Positions 1-10,912 of a DNA stretch of 64,000 nucleotides are shown here, one piece after another (within the stretch, counting starts at the first letter, position 1; each line of letters opens with the position of its first letter). Both the position numbers and the translations under genes were made by a program. The notes under the pieces are model-generated. The model did not search any database, was not told where the DNA came from, and saw only the letters and a list, made by a program, of their open reading frames with translations. Source of the stretch: Roseiarcus sp963779095 (GTDB lineage Bacteria > Pseudomonadota > Alphaproteobacteria > Rhizobiales > Beijerinckiaceae); NCBI GenBank assembly GCA_963779095.1, contig CAVZWU010000011.1, positions 880,705 to 944,704 on the forward strand, in the 5' to 3' direction.

Positions 1-189
1 CTCATTCGGGAGGAAGCGCATGGCGATGTCTCGCGCGCGGTCAAGCGGCGCATCGTCGTCGCGCAATCGCTCTATGCGGTCGGCGCGCTCCTGGGCCTCG
101 TCGACATCACGCTCGGGATCGCGTTCATCCTGCTGATCCAGCTCAATTACGCGATCGGCCCGAGACTGCCGTTTCTCTCGCGCCTTTAA
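1..189 (+). CDS. C-terminal end of a TMEM175-like (DUF1211) membrane protein
   Basis: An open frame runs from the window edge to the TAA at 187-189 and gives about 62 residues. It contains a basic stretch (AVKRRIVVAQ), a hydrophobic helix (LGLVDITLGIAFILLIQ) and the ending LNYAIGPRLPFLSRL. A last helix followed by an 'LNYAIxPR' tail resembles the C-terminus of DUF1211/TMEM175 bacterial potassium channels. That is pattern recognition from a short piece, because the start and the pore helices lie outside the window. It ends 5 bases before the convergent pobA stop. Confidence 0.55.
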   Translation, partial: LIREEAHGDVSRAVKRRIVVAQSLYAVGALLGLVDITLGIAFILLIQLNYAIGPRLPFLSRL

Positions 190-194
190 TCCGC

Positions 195-1373
195 TCACTC
201 CTCGAACGGCAATCCCGCATATTGTTCGGCGACCACAGCTGCGGCGTTCTTCGACCGGTGGAGATGATCGAATTCGCTGAGCTTGATCCGGGTCTCAAAC
301 GCATCGTCATCGGGAAAGACGTGCAAGAAATTCGTCAGCCACCATGAAAACCGCTCGGACGCCCAGACGCGGCGGAGCGCCATATCCGAATAGCTCTCGA
401 GATAGCGGTCGTCGCCTTGCAGAAAATGCGCCGCGAACGCGCGCTGGAGATAGAAGACGTCGGAGATCGCGAGGTTGAGGCCTTTGGCTCCGGTCGGGGG
501 GACGATATGCGCGGCGTCGCCGGCGAGAAACAGACGGCCATGGCGCATCGGCTCGGCGACGAAGCTGCGCAGGGGCGCAATCGACTTTTCGATCGAGGGG
601 CCAGTCACGATCCTGCGCGCGATGTCGTCGGGAAATCGTCGCCTGAGCTCGTCCCAGAACCTCTCGTCCGGCCAGTCCTCGATCCGCGTGTCGAGGCCGC
701 ACTGGATGTAGTAGCGGCTCAGCATCGGATTGCGCAGCGAAGCGAGCGCGAAGCCGCGCTCGTGCCGGGCGTAGATGACCTCGCCGACGGGAGGCGTCTC
801 CGACATGATCCCAAGCCAGCCGAACGGATAGGCGCGCTCGAAGATCTTGAGCACCGACTTCGGAATGCTCTGCCGCGACACGCCGTGGAACCCGTCGCAG
901 CCGGCGATGAAATCGCAGTCGAGCGTCTCGCTCACGCCGCCCTTCTCGTATGTCAGTTTGGGCGCCTGCGTGGTCAGGTCGTGGAGCTGGACGTTGTCCG
1001 CTTCTTCGACGACGCGCCCGCCGTCGCGCTCGCGGATCCGGTACAGTTCCTCGGTGATCGCCGTCTGTCCGTGCGACCACATCGGCCTGCCGGTATGCGT
1101 CTTCGTGTCGATGAGGAAAGGCTCGCGGTCCTGCCAGGCGATAAAGCTCCCGTCGTGCGCGTGACCTTCGCGATCCATCCGCTCGCCCGCGCCCGATTCG
1201 CGCAAAACCTTGACCGTGCCGTATTCGAGCACGCCGGCGCGAATGCGCTTGAGCACATAAGCTTTCGTCTGCCGCTCGAGCACGACGCTGTCGATCCCGT
1301 GTCGATGCAGCAAATGAGACAGGAGCAGGCCGGCGGGGCCGCCGCCGATGATCGCGACCTGAGTGCGGCGCAT
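195..1373 (-). CDS. pobA: 4-hydroxybenzoate 3-monooxygenase
   Basis: FAD/NADPH aromatic hydroxylase that converts 4-hydroxybenzoate to protocatechuate in the cytoplasm, feeding the beta-ketoadipate pathway. The 392-residue product has the dinucleotide motif GGGPAG at residues 10-15, the class A flavoprotein DG motif (CDGFHG, about 159-164), the substrate-pocket segment SRYYIQ, and the GD motif with following loop (LAGDAAHIVPPTGAKG) near 285-300. Length matches the family (about 390 aa). I chose the ATG at 1373 because GGGAGAAGAGG lies just upstream; the in-frame ATG at 1394 has no ribosome site. No pobR-type regulator is adjacent. Confidence 0.93.
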   Translation of the reverse strand: MRRTQVAIIGGGPAGLLLSHLLHRHGIDSVVLERQTKAYVLKRIRAGVLEYGTVKVLRESGAGERMDREGHAHDGSFIAWQDREPFLIDTKTHTGRPMWSHGQTAITEELYRIRERDGGRVVEEADNVQLHDLTTQAPKLTYEKGGVSETLDCDFIAGCDGFHGVSRQSIPKSVLKIFERAYPFGWLGIMSETPPVGEVIYARHERGFALASLRNPMLSRYYIQCGLDTRIEDWPDERFWDELRRRFPDDIARRIVTGPSIEKSIAPLRSFVAEPMRHGRLFLAGDAAHIVPPTGAKGLNLAISDVFYLQRAFAAHFLQGDDRYLESYSDMALRRVWASERFSWWLTNFLHVFPDDDAFETRIKLSEFDHLHRSKNAAAVVAEQYAGLPFEE

Positions 1374-1487
1374 GCCTCTTCTCCCTCCCTCCATTCGCGA
1401 ACTGTCGCGGAGCGCACTGTACCCCGTGTTGGGCTCCGCCCGGCCGGCGCTCAGCCGCCAATGGCGTTCCTCACCCGATCGATCCCC

Positions 1488-2888
1488 TCAGCCGAGCCCC
1501 TCTCCCGGCGGGAGAGGGGGCTTCGCCTTCAGCCCCACAGCCTCGAGCGCCCCGGCCTGCCGGCGCGCCACCGCCTGCTCGTCGAAATCGGCGATCGCGT
1601 CCTCGTACATGCGATGAAAATTGAGCCTCGCGCCAAGACGCAGGAAGGCGCTGCCAATCCCGATCGTCGCGCGCTCGAGAAACACGAATTCGCGCGGCAC
1701 GGGCAGGCCGCCGCCCTCGGCCTTCAACGCCCGCATCACCTGGCCGATCTCGCGCCGGCCGTATTCGGACGGCTTGACGCCGTCGGCTGCGGTGCGCACG
1801 CGATCGTCGAGGATCGGCCCGCACATGAATCGCGCCCACAGCGTCATCGCCTCGGTCACGCCGGGCGTGAGCCTGGCGAAGCCCCACATCGCATAAGCGT
1901 CGGCGATTCGCTTGCTGTCGTTCGCCTTCAGCGCCCGATAGAGCTCGACCACGCCGACCACGAATCGCGGCGGGAAGATGCGCACGCAGCCGTAGTCGAA
2001 CAGATTGACGCCCTCGACGGCGCGTTTTCCCCCCTCCCCCGACGCCGCGACCGTATAATTGCCGAGATGCGGATCGCCGTGAATGACGCCATAGCGGAGG
2101 AACGGGCGCCACCACGCGTCGAACAGGCCGACCGCGATGGCGTCGCGCGCTTCCTGCGGCGCCGCCTCGAAGGCGACGAGCGGTTCGCCGTCGAGCCATT
2201 CGAGCGTCAGCAGCCGACGCGTCGACAGGCTCTCGTCGACGCGGGGCACGCGCACGAACGGCTTGTCGGCCAGCATGACGCGATAGAGCCGGGCGATCCT
2301 GGCCTCGCGCTCGTAGTCGAGCTCTTCGCGCACCCGCTCGCGGATTTCGCGCGCCATCTCGCGGGTGTCGATCGCGGCGCCGGCGCGCCGATGGAGCGAG
2401 AACAAAAGGTCGAGATTGGAGAGGTCGGTCTCAACCGCCGAGGCCATGTCCGGATATTGCAGCTTGCACGCGAGCCGCTCGCCGCCGAGGCTGACCGCGC
2501 GATGCACCTGCCCGAGCGAGGCGGCGGCGGCGGGCTTGAAGTCGAAATCGGCGAAACGCTCGCGCCAGTTCGGTCCAAGCTCGGCCTGCATGCGCCGGCG
2601 CACGAACGCCGCGCCCATCGGCGGCGCCTGCGACTGGAGCTTCGTCAACTCGGCGGCGAAATCCGCTGGCACGGCGTCGGGGATGGTCGTCAGCATCTGC
2701 GCGACCTTCATCAGCGGGCCCTTCATCGAGCCCAGCGCCGACGCGAGCGCCTTGGCGTCGGTTTCGCGCCCGCCCCCCCGCAGCCGGTTGACGCCGACCC
2801 GGGCGGCGAGCGCGCCCGCGCTGACGCCGAGGCGCGCGTAGCGGGTCGCCCGCGCGCTCAGGCGATTGGCTTCGTCGTCGTGGTCCAA
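1488..2888 (-). CDS. ABC1/UbiB-family atypical protein kinase
   Basis: Member of the ABC1/ADCK/UbiB family, kinase-like ATPases linked to isoprenoid-quinone metabolism. Visible motifs are the family N-terminal motif as KGPLMKVAQM (residues about 56-65, canonical KxGQ reads KVAQ here), the alanine-rich nucleotide loop PAAAASLGQVHRA, the catalytic HGDPHLGNYT near 260 and the metal-binding DYG (LFDYGCVRIF). Length is 466 aa. The last 12 or so residues (PPLPPGEGLG) are encoded by a dispersed palindromic repeat at 1497-1519, so the C-terminus looks extended by repeat insertion. This may be a soluble UbiB paralogue rather than UbiB itself, since I see no clear C-terminal membrane helix pair. Confidence 0.85.
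   Translation of the reverse strand: MDHDDEANRLSARATRYARLGVSAGALAARVGVNRLRGGGRETDAKALASALGSMKGPLMKVAQMLTTIPDAVPADFAAELTKLQSQAPPMGAAFVRRRMQAELGPNWRERFADFDFKPAAAASLGQVHRAVSLGGERLACKLQYPDMASAVETDLSNLDLLFSLHRRAGAAIDTREMAREIRERVREELDYEREARIARLYRVMLADKPFVRVPRVDESLSTRRLLTLEWLDGEPLVAFEAAPQEARDAIAVGLFDAWWRPFLRYGVIHGDPHLGNYTVAASGEGGKRAVEGVNLFDYGCVRIFPPRFVVGVVELYRALKANDSKRIADAYAMWGFARLTPGVTEAMTLWARFMCGPILDDRVRTAADGVKPSEYGRREIGQVMRALKAEGGGLPVPREFVFLERATIGIGSAFLRLGARLNFHRMYEDAIADFDEQAVARRQAGALEAVGLKAKPPLPPGEGLG
1497..1519. repeat. dispersed palindrome CCCCTCTCCC-GGC-GGGAGAGGGG, copy 1
   Basis: Perfect 10-bp inverted repeat with a 3-nt loop, inside the 3' end of the ABC1-kinase gene. Similar units occur at 3437-3453, 29338-29360 (half-site form) and 52945-52965. 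It belongs to the CCTCTCCC/GGGAGAGG class of short palindromes scattered in many proteobacterial genomes. Confidence 0.7.
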
Positions 2889-3107
2889 GCGCGAAATTTC
2901 CTTGAAGAAGGGACAACGGATATAAGCCGCGCGCCGATCAATTTCACCCGGGAGGACGCAGCCGGGCGCAAATCAGCATCGCCAATCTCGAGAAACGCGC
3001 CGGGAACGCTTGAAACTCCGACCGCGACAGGCAGCCGGGCCGATAAACGACCGAGCGGCGCGGAATCGTGATCCAATGAGTCAAGCCCGACTGTCGGGAG
3101 CTTTTTC

Positions 3108-3136
3108 TTGACAAAACCAGAAATTGACGCTATAGA
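3108..3136 (+). promoter_or_regulatory. consensus sigma-70 promoter of repeat element A
   Basis: TTGACA at 3108-3113 and TATAGA at 3131-3136, separated by exactly 17 bp. It reads rightwards in the gap between two leftward genes, so it does not drive a flanking protein gene. The same spacing and near-identical boxes recur at 11427-11455 (minus) and 57929-57957 (plus). Confidence 0.7.
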
Positions 3137-3372
3137 TATTACTTATTATCGGAATTTATCCTCGCGTTCGGTTCACAGCCAGGCGAGGCGAGGCTGTTTG
3201 AAAACCTGCCTGACCACAACCACCGCGCGAGCCGCGAAGGAGGACAGCTTTTCCTTACTCCTCTCGGTCGTAACCCTTTGAAAAGTCCCGATTCCGAAAA
3301 ATAAGCGCTAGTAAACGCTAGCTGTTTTGCTAGCGTTTAGGAGCGTCTACGCCGATTTTACTGGCGTTTATT
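3108..3372 (+). ncRNA. element A: promoter plus structured-repeat unit, candidate small RNA
   Basis: Copy A of a three-copy family. After the promoter come AT-rich leader sequence, GCTGTTTGAAAA (about 3193), an ACCACAACC-GCGCGA-GCGAAGGAGGA segment (about 3213-3244) and the conserved block AACCCTTTGAAAAG...GATTCCGA (3272-3297). The 3' part is a hairpin array: TAAACGCTAGC (3312-3322), a 6-nt loop, GCTAGCGTTTA (3329-3339), then further inverted units to ACTGGCGTTTA near 3370. No open frame is shared with the other copies. The predicted transcript is about 230 nt. Copy B has 23 of 26 conserved-block positions identical, copy C 24 of 26 (hand count). A structured mobile repeat is the main alternative to an sRNA gene. 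Confidence 0.45.
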
Positions 3373-3436
3373 GTTGCCGGACTCGCGCGCTGGTTGCCGA
3401 AGCCCGGGATCATGAGCCCCACCTCGCCCCGGGCCA

Positions 3437-3453
3437 CTCTCCCCGAGGGAGAG
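3437..3453. repeat. dispersed GGGAGAG palindrome, copy 2
   Basis: CTCTCCC (3437-3443), CGA loop, GGGAGAG (3447-3453), in the gap between element A and the end of the pepF gene. The rest of this 3373-3609 stretch shows no convincing gene. Confidence 0.55.
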
Positions 3454-3609
3454 CATGCCGGCCTGACGCCCCGGGCCGCCCGTGCGAAACGAGGCGCGAG
3501 GCATGAACGACGTGGCTTGAGCAAAAGCGCATCATCCAGATGCGGCAGGCTCCAGCGGCGCTTGCGGGACGCGCTTTTCCCAGCCCGCCCGAGAGCTCGC
3601 GGGAGCCCC

Positions 3610-5446
3610 CTACCCCATCGCCTCGAGTTCGTCGATCATGCGCGCGATCACCGAAAGGCCGATTGTCCAGAAGCCGGGGTCCTTCGCATCGAGGCCGAAC
3701 GGGGCGAGCAGCTCGGAATAGGATTTCGAGCCCCCGGCCGCGAGCATCGAGAGATAGCGCTCGGCGAACCCATCGCTCGAGCGCTCGTAAACGCCGTAGA
3801 GCGAATTCACGAGGCAATCGCCGAACGCATAGGCGTAGACATAGAACGGCGAATGAATGAAATGCCCGATATAGGCCCAATAGGTCTCATAGCCGGGTCT
3901 GAGCGCAATCGCCGGCCCCAGGCTTTCGGCCTGCGTGCTCATCCAGAACTGAGCGATCCGATCCGCGGTCAGTTCGCCGTTGCGGCGTTCGAGATGGACG
4001 AGCCGCTCGAACTTGTAGAACGCGATCTGGCGCACCACGGTGTTGAGCATGTCCTCGACCTTGGCCGCGAGCATCGCCTTGCGCTCGGCGGGATCGGCGG
4101 TCGCGCCGAGCATCGAGCGGAAGGTCAGCATTTCGCCGAACACCGAGGCCGTCTCGGCGAGCGTGAGCGGCGTCGGCGCCATCAGCGCGCCGTTGACGCC
4201 GGCCAGCACCTGATGGACCCCGTGGCCGAGCTCGTGGGCGAGCGTGGTGACGTCACGCGCCTTGCCGAGGAAATTGACCAGAATATAGGGATGAGCGGAC
4301 GGCGTCGTCGGATGGGCGAAGGCGCCGGGCGCCTTGCCGGGCCTCACCGGCGCGTCGATCCAGCCTTCGTCGAAGAAGCGCCGCGCGATGTCGGCCATGC
4401 GCGGCGAAAAGGCGCGATAGGCGCCAAGCACCATGTCGCGCGCGGCCTCCCACCTGTAGACGCGCCGCGGCGCGTTCGGCAGCGGCGCGTTGCGGTCCCA
4501 GTGATCGAGCCGGTCCTTGCCGAACCAGCGGGCTTTCAGCGCGTAATAGCGATGCGAGAGGCGCGGATAGGCGTCGGTCACCGCCGCGACCAGCGCCTCG
4601 ACAACCTCGGGCTCGACCCGGTTGGCGAGATGACGCGAATCGGCGACGTCCTTGAATTTGCGCCAGCGGTCGGAGGTCTCCTTGTCCTTCGCGAGCGTGC
4701 TGGTGATGAGGGCGAACAGGCGCTGGTTGGCGCCGAGCGTCTTGGCGAGCGCGTTCGCCGCCGTTTCCCGTGTCTTCGCGTCCGGGTCCTGCAATTTGCC
4801 GAGCAGGGGCTCGAGCGTCAGGCTCTCGCCGTCGAAGTCGAACCTGAGCGCCGCCATCGTGTCATCGAACAGGCGGTTCCATGCGGCTGCCGCGCTGACC
4901 GACTTGTCGAGGAACAATCGCTCGAGATCGTCGGGGAGCTGATGCGGCTTCTCCTTGCGGATGTCCTCGAGCCAGGGGCGGTAATGGCTGAGCGGCGGCG
5001 CCGCCATGGCGGCGTTCAGCGTGGCGTCGTCGATGCGATTGAGCTCAAGCTCGAAGAAAAGGAGGTCGCCGGCCAGCGCCGTCACGCGCTCCTGCGTATC
5101 GCCGTGGAACTTCGCGATTTCCGGATTGCTGGTGTCGGAGGCGTAGAGCAGCGACGCATAGGCCATGATGCGCCCGGTCAGATCCTGCAACGACTCGTAG
5201 GCCCGAACCGCTCCGGCGAGCGTTTCGCCCGCATCCGGCCGGTCGGCCAGCGCCGTTGAGCCTGCCGCGATAGGCTTCGGCGAAGAGCCTGGCTTCCCGC
5301 TCGGCGCGCTCGAAATCGGCGGCGAAGCTGGCTGAGTCCATTCCTTCGTACAGATCCTCGAGACGCCACTCGGGCAATGCGCCAAGCTCCGCGGGGGCGC
5401 GCGGCGGCGACACGGCGCTGTCAAGGGAATGGAACTTGAAGCTCAT
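3610..5446 (-). CDS. pepF: M3-family oligoendopeptidase F (frameshifted near 5255)
   Basis: Zinc metallopeptidase of family M3B that degrades short peptides in the cytoplasm. The catalytic motif is HELGHGVH (near nucleotide 4225), with the downstream glutamate-containing helix LAETASVFGEM. The N-terminus is read in another frame from ATG 5446 (MSFKFHSLDSAV, then LPEWRLEDLYEGMDS, a typical family opening). The two frames join around 5250-5265, where one extra base disrupts a continuous product of about 611 residues. The only in-frame starts downstream of the shift would lose this conserved N-terminus, so I treat it as one gene with a probable sequence error. The stop (DELEAMG) is at 3610. Confidence 0.88.
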
Positions 5447-5617
5447 CGACCCCGCCTCTTTGCTAAGCTCCCGCTAACGCTCCTTGGTTGTTTGGCGCCG
5501 ACAAAGCGGCGCTTTTGAGGACAGAGCGCATCGGAACGGGACGGCGTTAACATCGCATTTACCGTGATGCCACAATGTCGGGCCTTGCGCGGCTCAGAAG
5601 GCCGCCTGTGGACGACA

Positions 5618-7105
<1,488 letters not shown>

Positions 7106-7192
7106 TGCGGGCGAAGCGCAGGGCGACGGCAATTGGAAAGAGTGTTGCGTCCAGATCGCGACCACGACGCGCGCCGCAAGGGGCAGCGCAGG

Positions 7193-8971
7193 ATGAGGGC
7201 GTCCAGGCGCAGCAAATGGCGCCGGCCCGCATCGCAAGGCCTGGGCGTGGGTTTAGGCGCGCTCGCGCTCGCGGCAAGCCTCACGCTCGCCGACGCCGAG
7301 CCGACAGGCGGTCCCTCCCCTGCCGAGCGCGGCGGCGAAAGCCTGGTCCTCTCGCCCGAGGCGCCGCTGAGCTTCGGCGACCGCAGCGGCGAGAGCCCAT
7401 GGCTTGCAGCATTCAACGCCGCTCGCGCGTCTCAAGGCCCCGCGCTCGAGATGGGCTGGCTCGCCGAGCCCAAGTTCGACCTCGCCTCAGCGTCGGCGGC
7501 TGCTTCACAAGAGACAAGTCCCCAGGGCAACCCGCCCATCGTCTACGATCCCACCGCCGGAGCGCCGCTGTCGCCGATGCAAAGCGCGCTTCGAGGGGCG
7601 ATGGAGCGGCTCGTCGCGCGCGCCGATCGGCCCAACCCGCTGGGCGCGGGCGACTGGCGCGCCGCCCGCGCGGCGATCGCGGGTTTCTACGCCTCGCGCT
7701 TCTATGCGCCGGTGTGGGTCGACGCGGACGGCCTGACTGAGGCGGGACGGGCCGCGCTGTCACAACTGGAGCGCGCCGGCGACGACGGACTCGATCTCTC
7801 GGCCTTCGCGTTGCCGCGCGCGCTTAAACCCGCCCTCGACCCAGACGCGCTCGCCGAGGCCGAAACGATCATCGCCTCGGCGGTCGTTGCTTACGCCGAA
7901 CAGGCGATGGGATCGCGCGCCCCGCCCCGACGTGTCTCGCCGCTCGTCTTCTTGACGCCGAGCATAGCCGATCCCGGCGCGGCGCTTGCCGAGACCGCCG
8001 CAGCGGTCGATCCCGCAGAGCGGCTCGCCGATTTCAATCCGCCGCAAAAGGGCTATCGCGAACTGCGCGACGAATTGAAGCGGCTCGAGGCTCCTGAAAG
8101 CGCCGAAGGACGGGGACGAGTTCTCGCCGCTGATCTCGATCCCGGCCCGCTCCTCGATCTGCAAACCGGGTCGGCTCGGCGACCTGTGAAACGAGCCGTC
8201 GGCGCCCGCGTTCATACCGCATCGGCCTCCACCAGCGACGCGCTCGCCTTCGGGTCGCTGGCGCGCCGACGGGCGGCGATCCTAGCCAACATGGAAATGT
8301 GGCGCTGGGAGCCGCGCGACATGGGCGAACGGCGGATCGAGGTCAATGTCGCCGACTTCTCGGTCGCGGCGCTGGAGGGCGAGAGGATCCTGTTCCAGGC
8401 GCGCGCGATCGTCGGCAAGCCGCAGACCCCGACTCTCCTTTTCTCGAGCATCATGCGCTACGTGGAGATCAATCCGTCCTGGCTGGTCCCCGAATCGATC
8501 ATCAGGAAGGAGCTCCTGCCAAAGCTCGATTATCTGAGCCGGCACGGCTATGAGGTGAAGACCGTAGCCGGGCGCCTCACGGTCCGCCAATTACCCGGCG
8601 AGGACAATGCGCTCGGACGGATCGCGTTCATGTTTCCAAACGACCATGCGATCTATCTGCACGATACGCCGACGCGCGAGCTGTTCGACGAGGAGAAACG
8701 AGCCCTCAGCCACGGTTGCGTACGTGTCGAAGACCCTTTGAGTCTGGCTGAGTTTGTTCTGGGCGGCGAGGCGGGCGGGTGGACGGCCGACCGAATTGAG
8801 GCCGCGATCGGAGGCCGGGAGCGAACGGTGTTTTTGCCCCGTCCGCTGCCCATTCATATCGAGTACTTCACTGACTTTGTTGATGAATTCGGCGAGTTGC
8901 GGGAGCGGCCGGACATCTATGGGTTGACTCGCAAGGTCGAGGGCATACTCGGGAGAGCAAGTCAAGATTGA
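7193..8971 (+). CDS. exported YcbB-type L,D-transpeptidase
   Basis: Periplasmic peptidoglycan cross-linking enzyme (YkuD fold). ATG 7193 gives a basic n-region (MRASRRSKWRRP), a hydrophobic core (GLGALALAASLTLA) and an export signal; a TTG at 7133 is the alternative start. A scaffold region with a peptidoglycan-binding-like segment precedes the catalytic domain, whose active site is SHGCVRVEDP with His507, Gly508 and Cys509. The catalytic cysteine, histidine and arginine of the family are present. Length is 592 aa, as in other Gram-negative YcbB-like proteins. It is followed 200 bp later by a DUF882 peptidase on the same strand, a frequent pairing in Hyphomicrobiales. Confidence 0.88.
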   Translation: MRASRRSKWRRPASQGLGVGLGALALAASLTLADAEPTGGPSPAERGGESLVLSPEAPLSFGDRSGESPWLAAFNAARASQGPALEMGWLAEPKFDLASASAAASQETSPQGNPPIVYDPTAGAPLSPMQSALRGAMERLVARADRPNPLGAGDWRAARAAIAGFYASRFYAPVWVDADGLTEAGRAALSQLERAGDDGLDLSAFALPRALKPALDPDALAEAETIIASAVVAYAEQAMGSRAPPRRVSPLVFLTPSIADPGAALAETAAAVDPAERLADFNPPQKGYRELRDELKRLEAPESAEGRGRVLAADLDPGPLLDLQTGSARRPVKRAVGARVHTASASTSDALAFGSLARRRAAILANMEMWRWEPRDMGERRIEVNVADFSVAALEGERILFQARAIVGKPQTPTLLFSSIMRYVEINPSWLVPESIIRKELLPKLDYLSRHGYEVKTVAGRLTVRQLPGEDNALGRIAFMFPNDHAIYLHDTPTRELFDEEKRALSHGCVRVEDPLSLAEFVLGGEAGGWTADRIEAAIGGRERTVFLPRPLPIHIEYFTDFVDEFGELRERPDIYGLTRKVEGILGRASQD

Positions 8972-9023
8972 AAGGGAGGCGATATCCGGCTATAGCCGCA
9001 ATAGATCGCTTTTTGCCTTAACT

Positions 9024-9041
9024 GTGACGCGAGCGTCACAA
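9024..9041. promoter_or_regulatory. palindrome TGTGACGC-GA-GCGTCACA, possible operator
   Basis: Perfect 8-bp arms around a GA centre, between the L,D-transpeptidase stop and the DUF882 gene. The half-sites resemble CRP/FNR-type TGTGA/TCACA, but the spacer is 8 rather than 6 bp. No T-tract follows, so a terminator role is unlikely. Confidence 0.4.
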
Positions 9042-9168
9042 TGCGAACAAAGCGCGCCAGGGACGCGCGCTTGACAGGGTCGCGTAGGGCCGGCGGGAGA
9101 GAGGCCGGCAAAAGCGTACGCGTACGGGATGACAGGCACAGTCCGCCGGCTTCGCCGCCGGTCGTGGC

Positions 9169-10912
9169 GTGTTGGGGAAGGATGGGTTATTGGCGGGTCT
9201 TCATGTGAGCAATTGCGTTGGTCGCGGCGGGGCGGCGGCGCAACTGGCGGTGGCGGCGGCGTTCACGGTCGCTTGGCTCGTTCCGAGCTCGACCGAGTCG
9301 GCGGTCGCCAACGGCGACACGCGGACCATTTCCCTATCGAGCCAGCACACCCACGAGACCGGCTCATTCACCTTCATGGTCAATGGGATCTATGACCAGG
9401 GGGTGCTCGACAAGCTGAACTGGTTCTGCCGGGATTGGCGGCTTAACGAGCCGACGAAAATGGACCCGCACCTGTTCGACATCCTCTGGGAGGTCTATCG
9501 GGAATCCGGGGCGACGCAGCCGATCGATGTCCTGTCCGGCTACCGCTCGCCGCAAACCAACGCCATGTTGCGCCGGCGGTCCCGGCAGGTGGCCGAACAT
9601 TCGCAGCACATGCAAGGCAAGGCGATCGACGCCCATTTCATCGACGTCAGCACCGCGCGCATCCGCGATATCGCCATGCGCATGCAGGCGGGCGGCGTCG
9701 GCTTCTATCCGACCGGCATGACGCCCTGGGTGCATATCGACAGCGGCTCGGTCCGTTACTGGCCCCGCATGAGCCGGGACGCGCTGACGCGGTTGTTCCC
9801 TGACGGCAAGACGGTGTTCATCCCGGCCGACGGGAAGCCGATGCCCGGTTATGAGCTGGCGCGGGCCGAGATCGAGGCCCGCGGCGGCGAGGTGCAGGTC
9901 GCGGGCGGCGGCGGAATTGGCGGCGTCTTCGCCTGGCTGTTCGGCCGAGGAGGAGGCGCCGACGACGCGGAAGAGTCAGGGGGCCAGGAAGCGACGACCG
10001 CGTCGGCCATCACCACCATGGCCCGGGGCGGCCGCAACGCCGGCTCGGCGCCGCAGATTCAGGTCGCCGACATCGGGCCGGACGCGGTCGCCAGGGCGAA
10101 GCGCGATTTGCCGACCGGCCAAGCCTACGCCGGACCCGCCGAGCCGGCGCCGGCCGCCAAGCCGGAAGCTCCCAACTCGGGGCCGGAGGCGGTCGCCAAG
10201 GCGAAACGCAATCTGCCGACTGGCCCGGCTTACGCGAGCGCCGCCGAGTTCCGCGCCGACGCCGCCGGCCAAACCGCAGGCTGTGGCCGCGCCGGAGCGA
10301 CCCGACGTCGCCAGCGACGCTTCGACCGACGATTCGCCTAACGCCGCAGGGCCGAAGCTCTTCGCGCCCCTGCCGCCGCGCAGACCGGCCGATCTCGACG
10401 TGGCCGCCGCGCTCGCCGATGCGCCCATGCCTCCGGTTCGCCCGGCGGATCTGATCCTGGCCTCGACGATGGCCCCGAGCGGCGGCGCTTTTGCGCCGAT
10501 GTCGAACAAGGGGTTCAATGCGGCGGCTTCGCAGGATGGTTCGCTGCCTAAGGTTATTACCGCAGGCGTCGACCGCGCCCCGACGGGCGCGCTGGCGCTG
10601 GCCGAGGGGCTGACGCCGCCCCTCTACGACGACAGCGAACTCCTCGCGCGGGCGGCTAAGCTCACTGCGCCCTTGCCGCCGATGCCAATTCCCAATGTCG
10701 GCGCGACTGCCTCGGCCGCGCCTGAGAACGTCGGCGCCATTGCGGACAAGAGAACCGCCCCAACGGCCGCCGCAGGGCCGGAGCCGCACGGCTGGTTCGT
10801 TCGAACGGCGGCGCTCGCCGCCGAGGACCTGGCGCAATTGTTTGGCGGCCGGCCGTCCGGCGTCTCCAAGACCGCCGCCCCCGCCGCGCCGAGCCCAGGC
10901 GCGCGGCCGTAA
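9169..10912 (+). CDS. DUF882 / YcbK-like peptidase with Pro-Ala-rich tail (frameshifted near 10245)
   Basis: Exported M15-like zinc peptidase of the DUF882 family, expected to cleave peptidoglycan peptides. GTG 9169 opens a product with a hydrophobic export segment (AAAQLAVAAAFTVAWLVP). The peptidase core includes LSGYRSPQTNAML, the ligand region SQHMQGKAIDAHFID and PWVHIDSGSVRYW. After about residue 260 the tail is low-complexity and contains a repeated unit (DAVARAKRDLPTGQAYAGPAEPAPAAKP, then EAVAKAKRNLPTGPAYASAAE). One extra C after GAGTT near 10245 shifts the frame; removing it restores alignment of the second unit with the first (AEFAPTPPAKP) and continues to the TAA at 10912. I annotate a single gene. 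Confidence 0.82.

Noticed and set aside
417..3071. An 884-codon open frame on the plus strand
   Set aside because: It is the antisense shadow of pobA and the ABC1-kinase gene. Its Arg/Ala-rich translation has no family likeness, while the opposite strand carries clear catalytic motifs.
3143..3372. Element A as a CRISPR array
   Set aside because: The 10-11-nt units are too short and partly inverted, with no spacer-repeat alternation and no cas genes in the window.
3394..5259. A 621-codon plus-strand open frame opposite pepF
   Set aside because: The minus strand encodes the HELGH metallopeptidase. The plus frame is a GC-rich antisense shadow.
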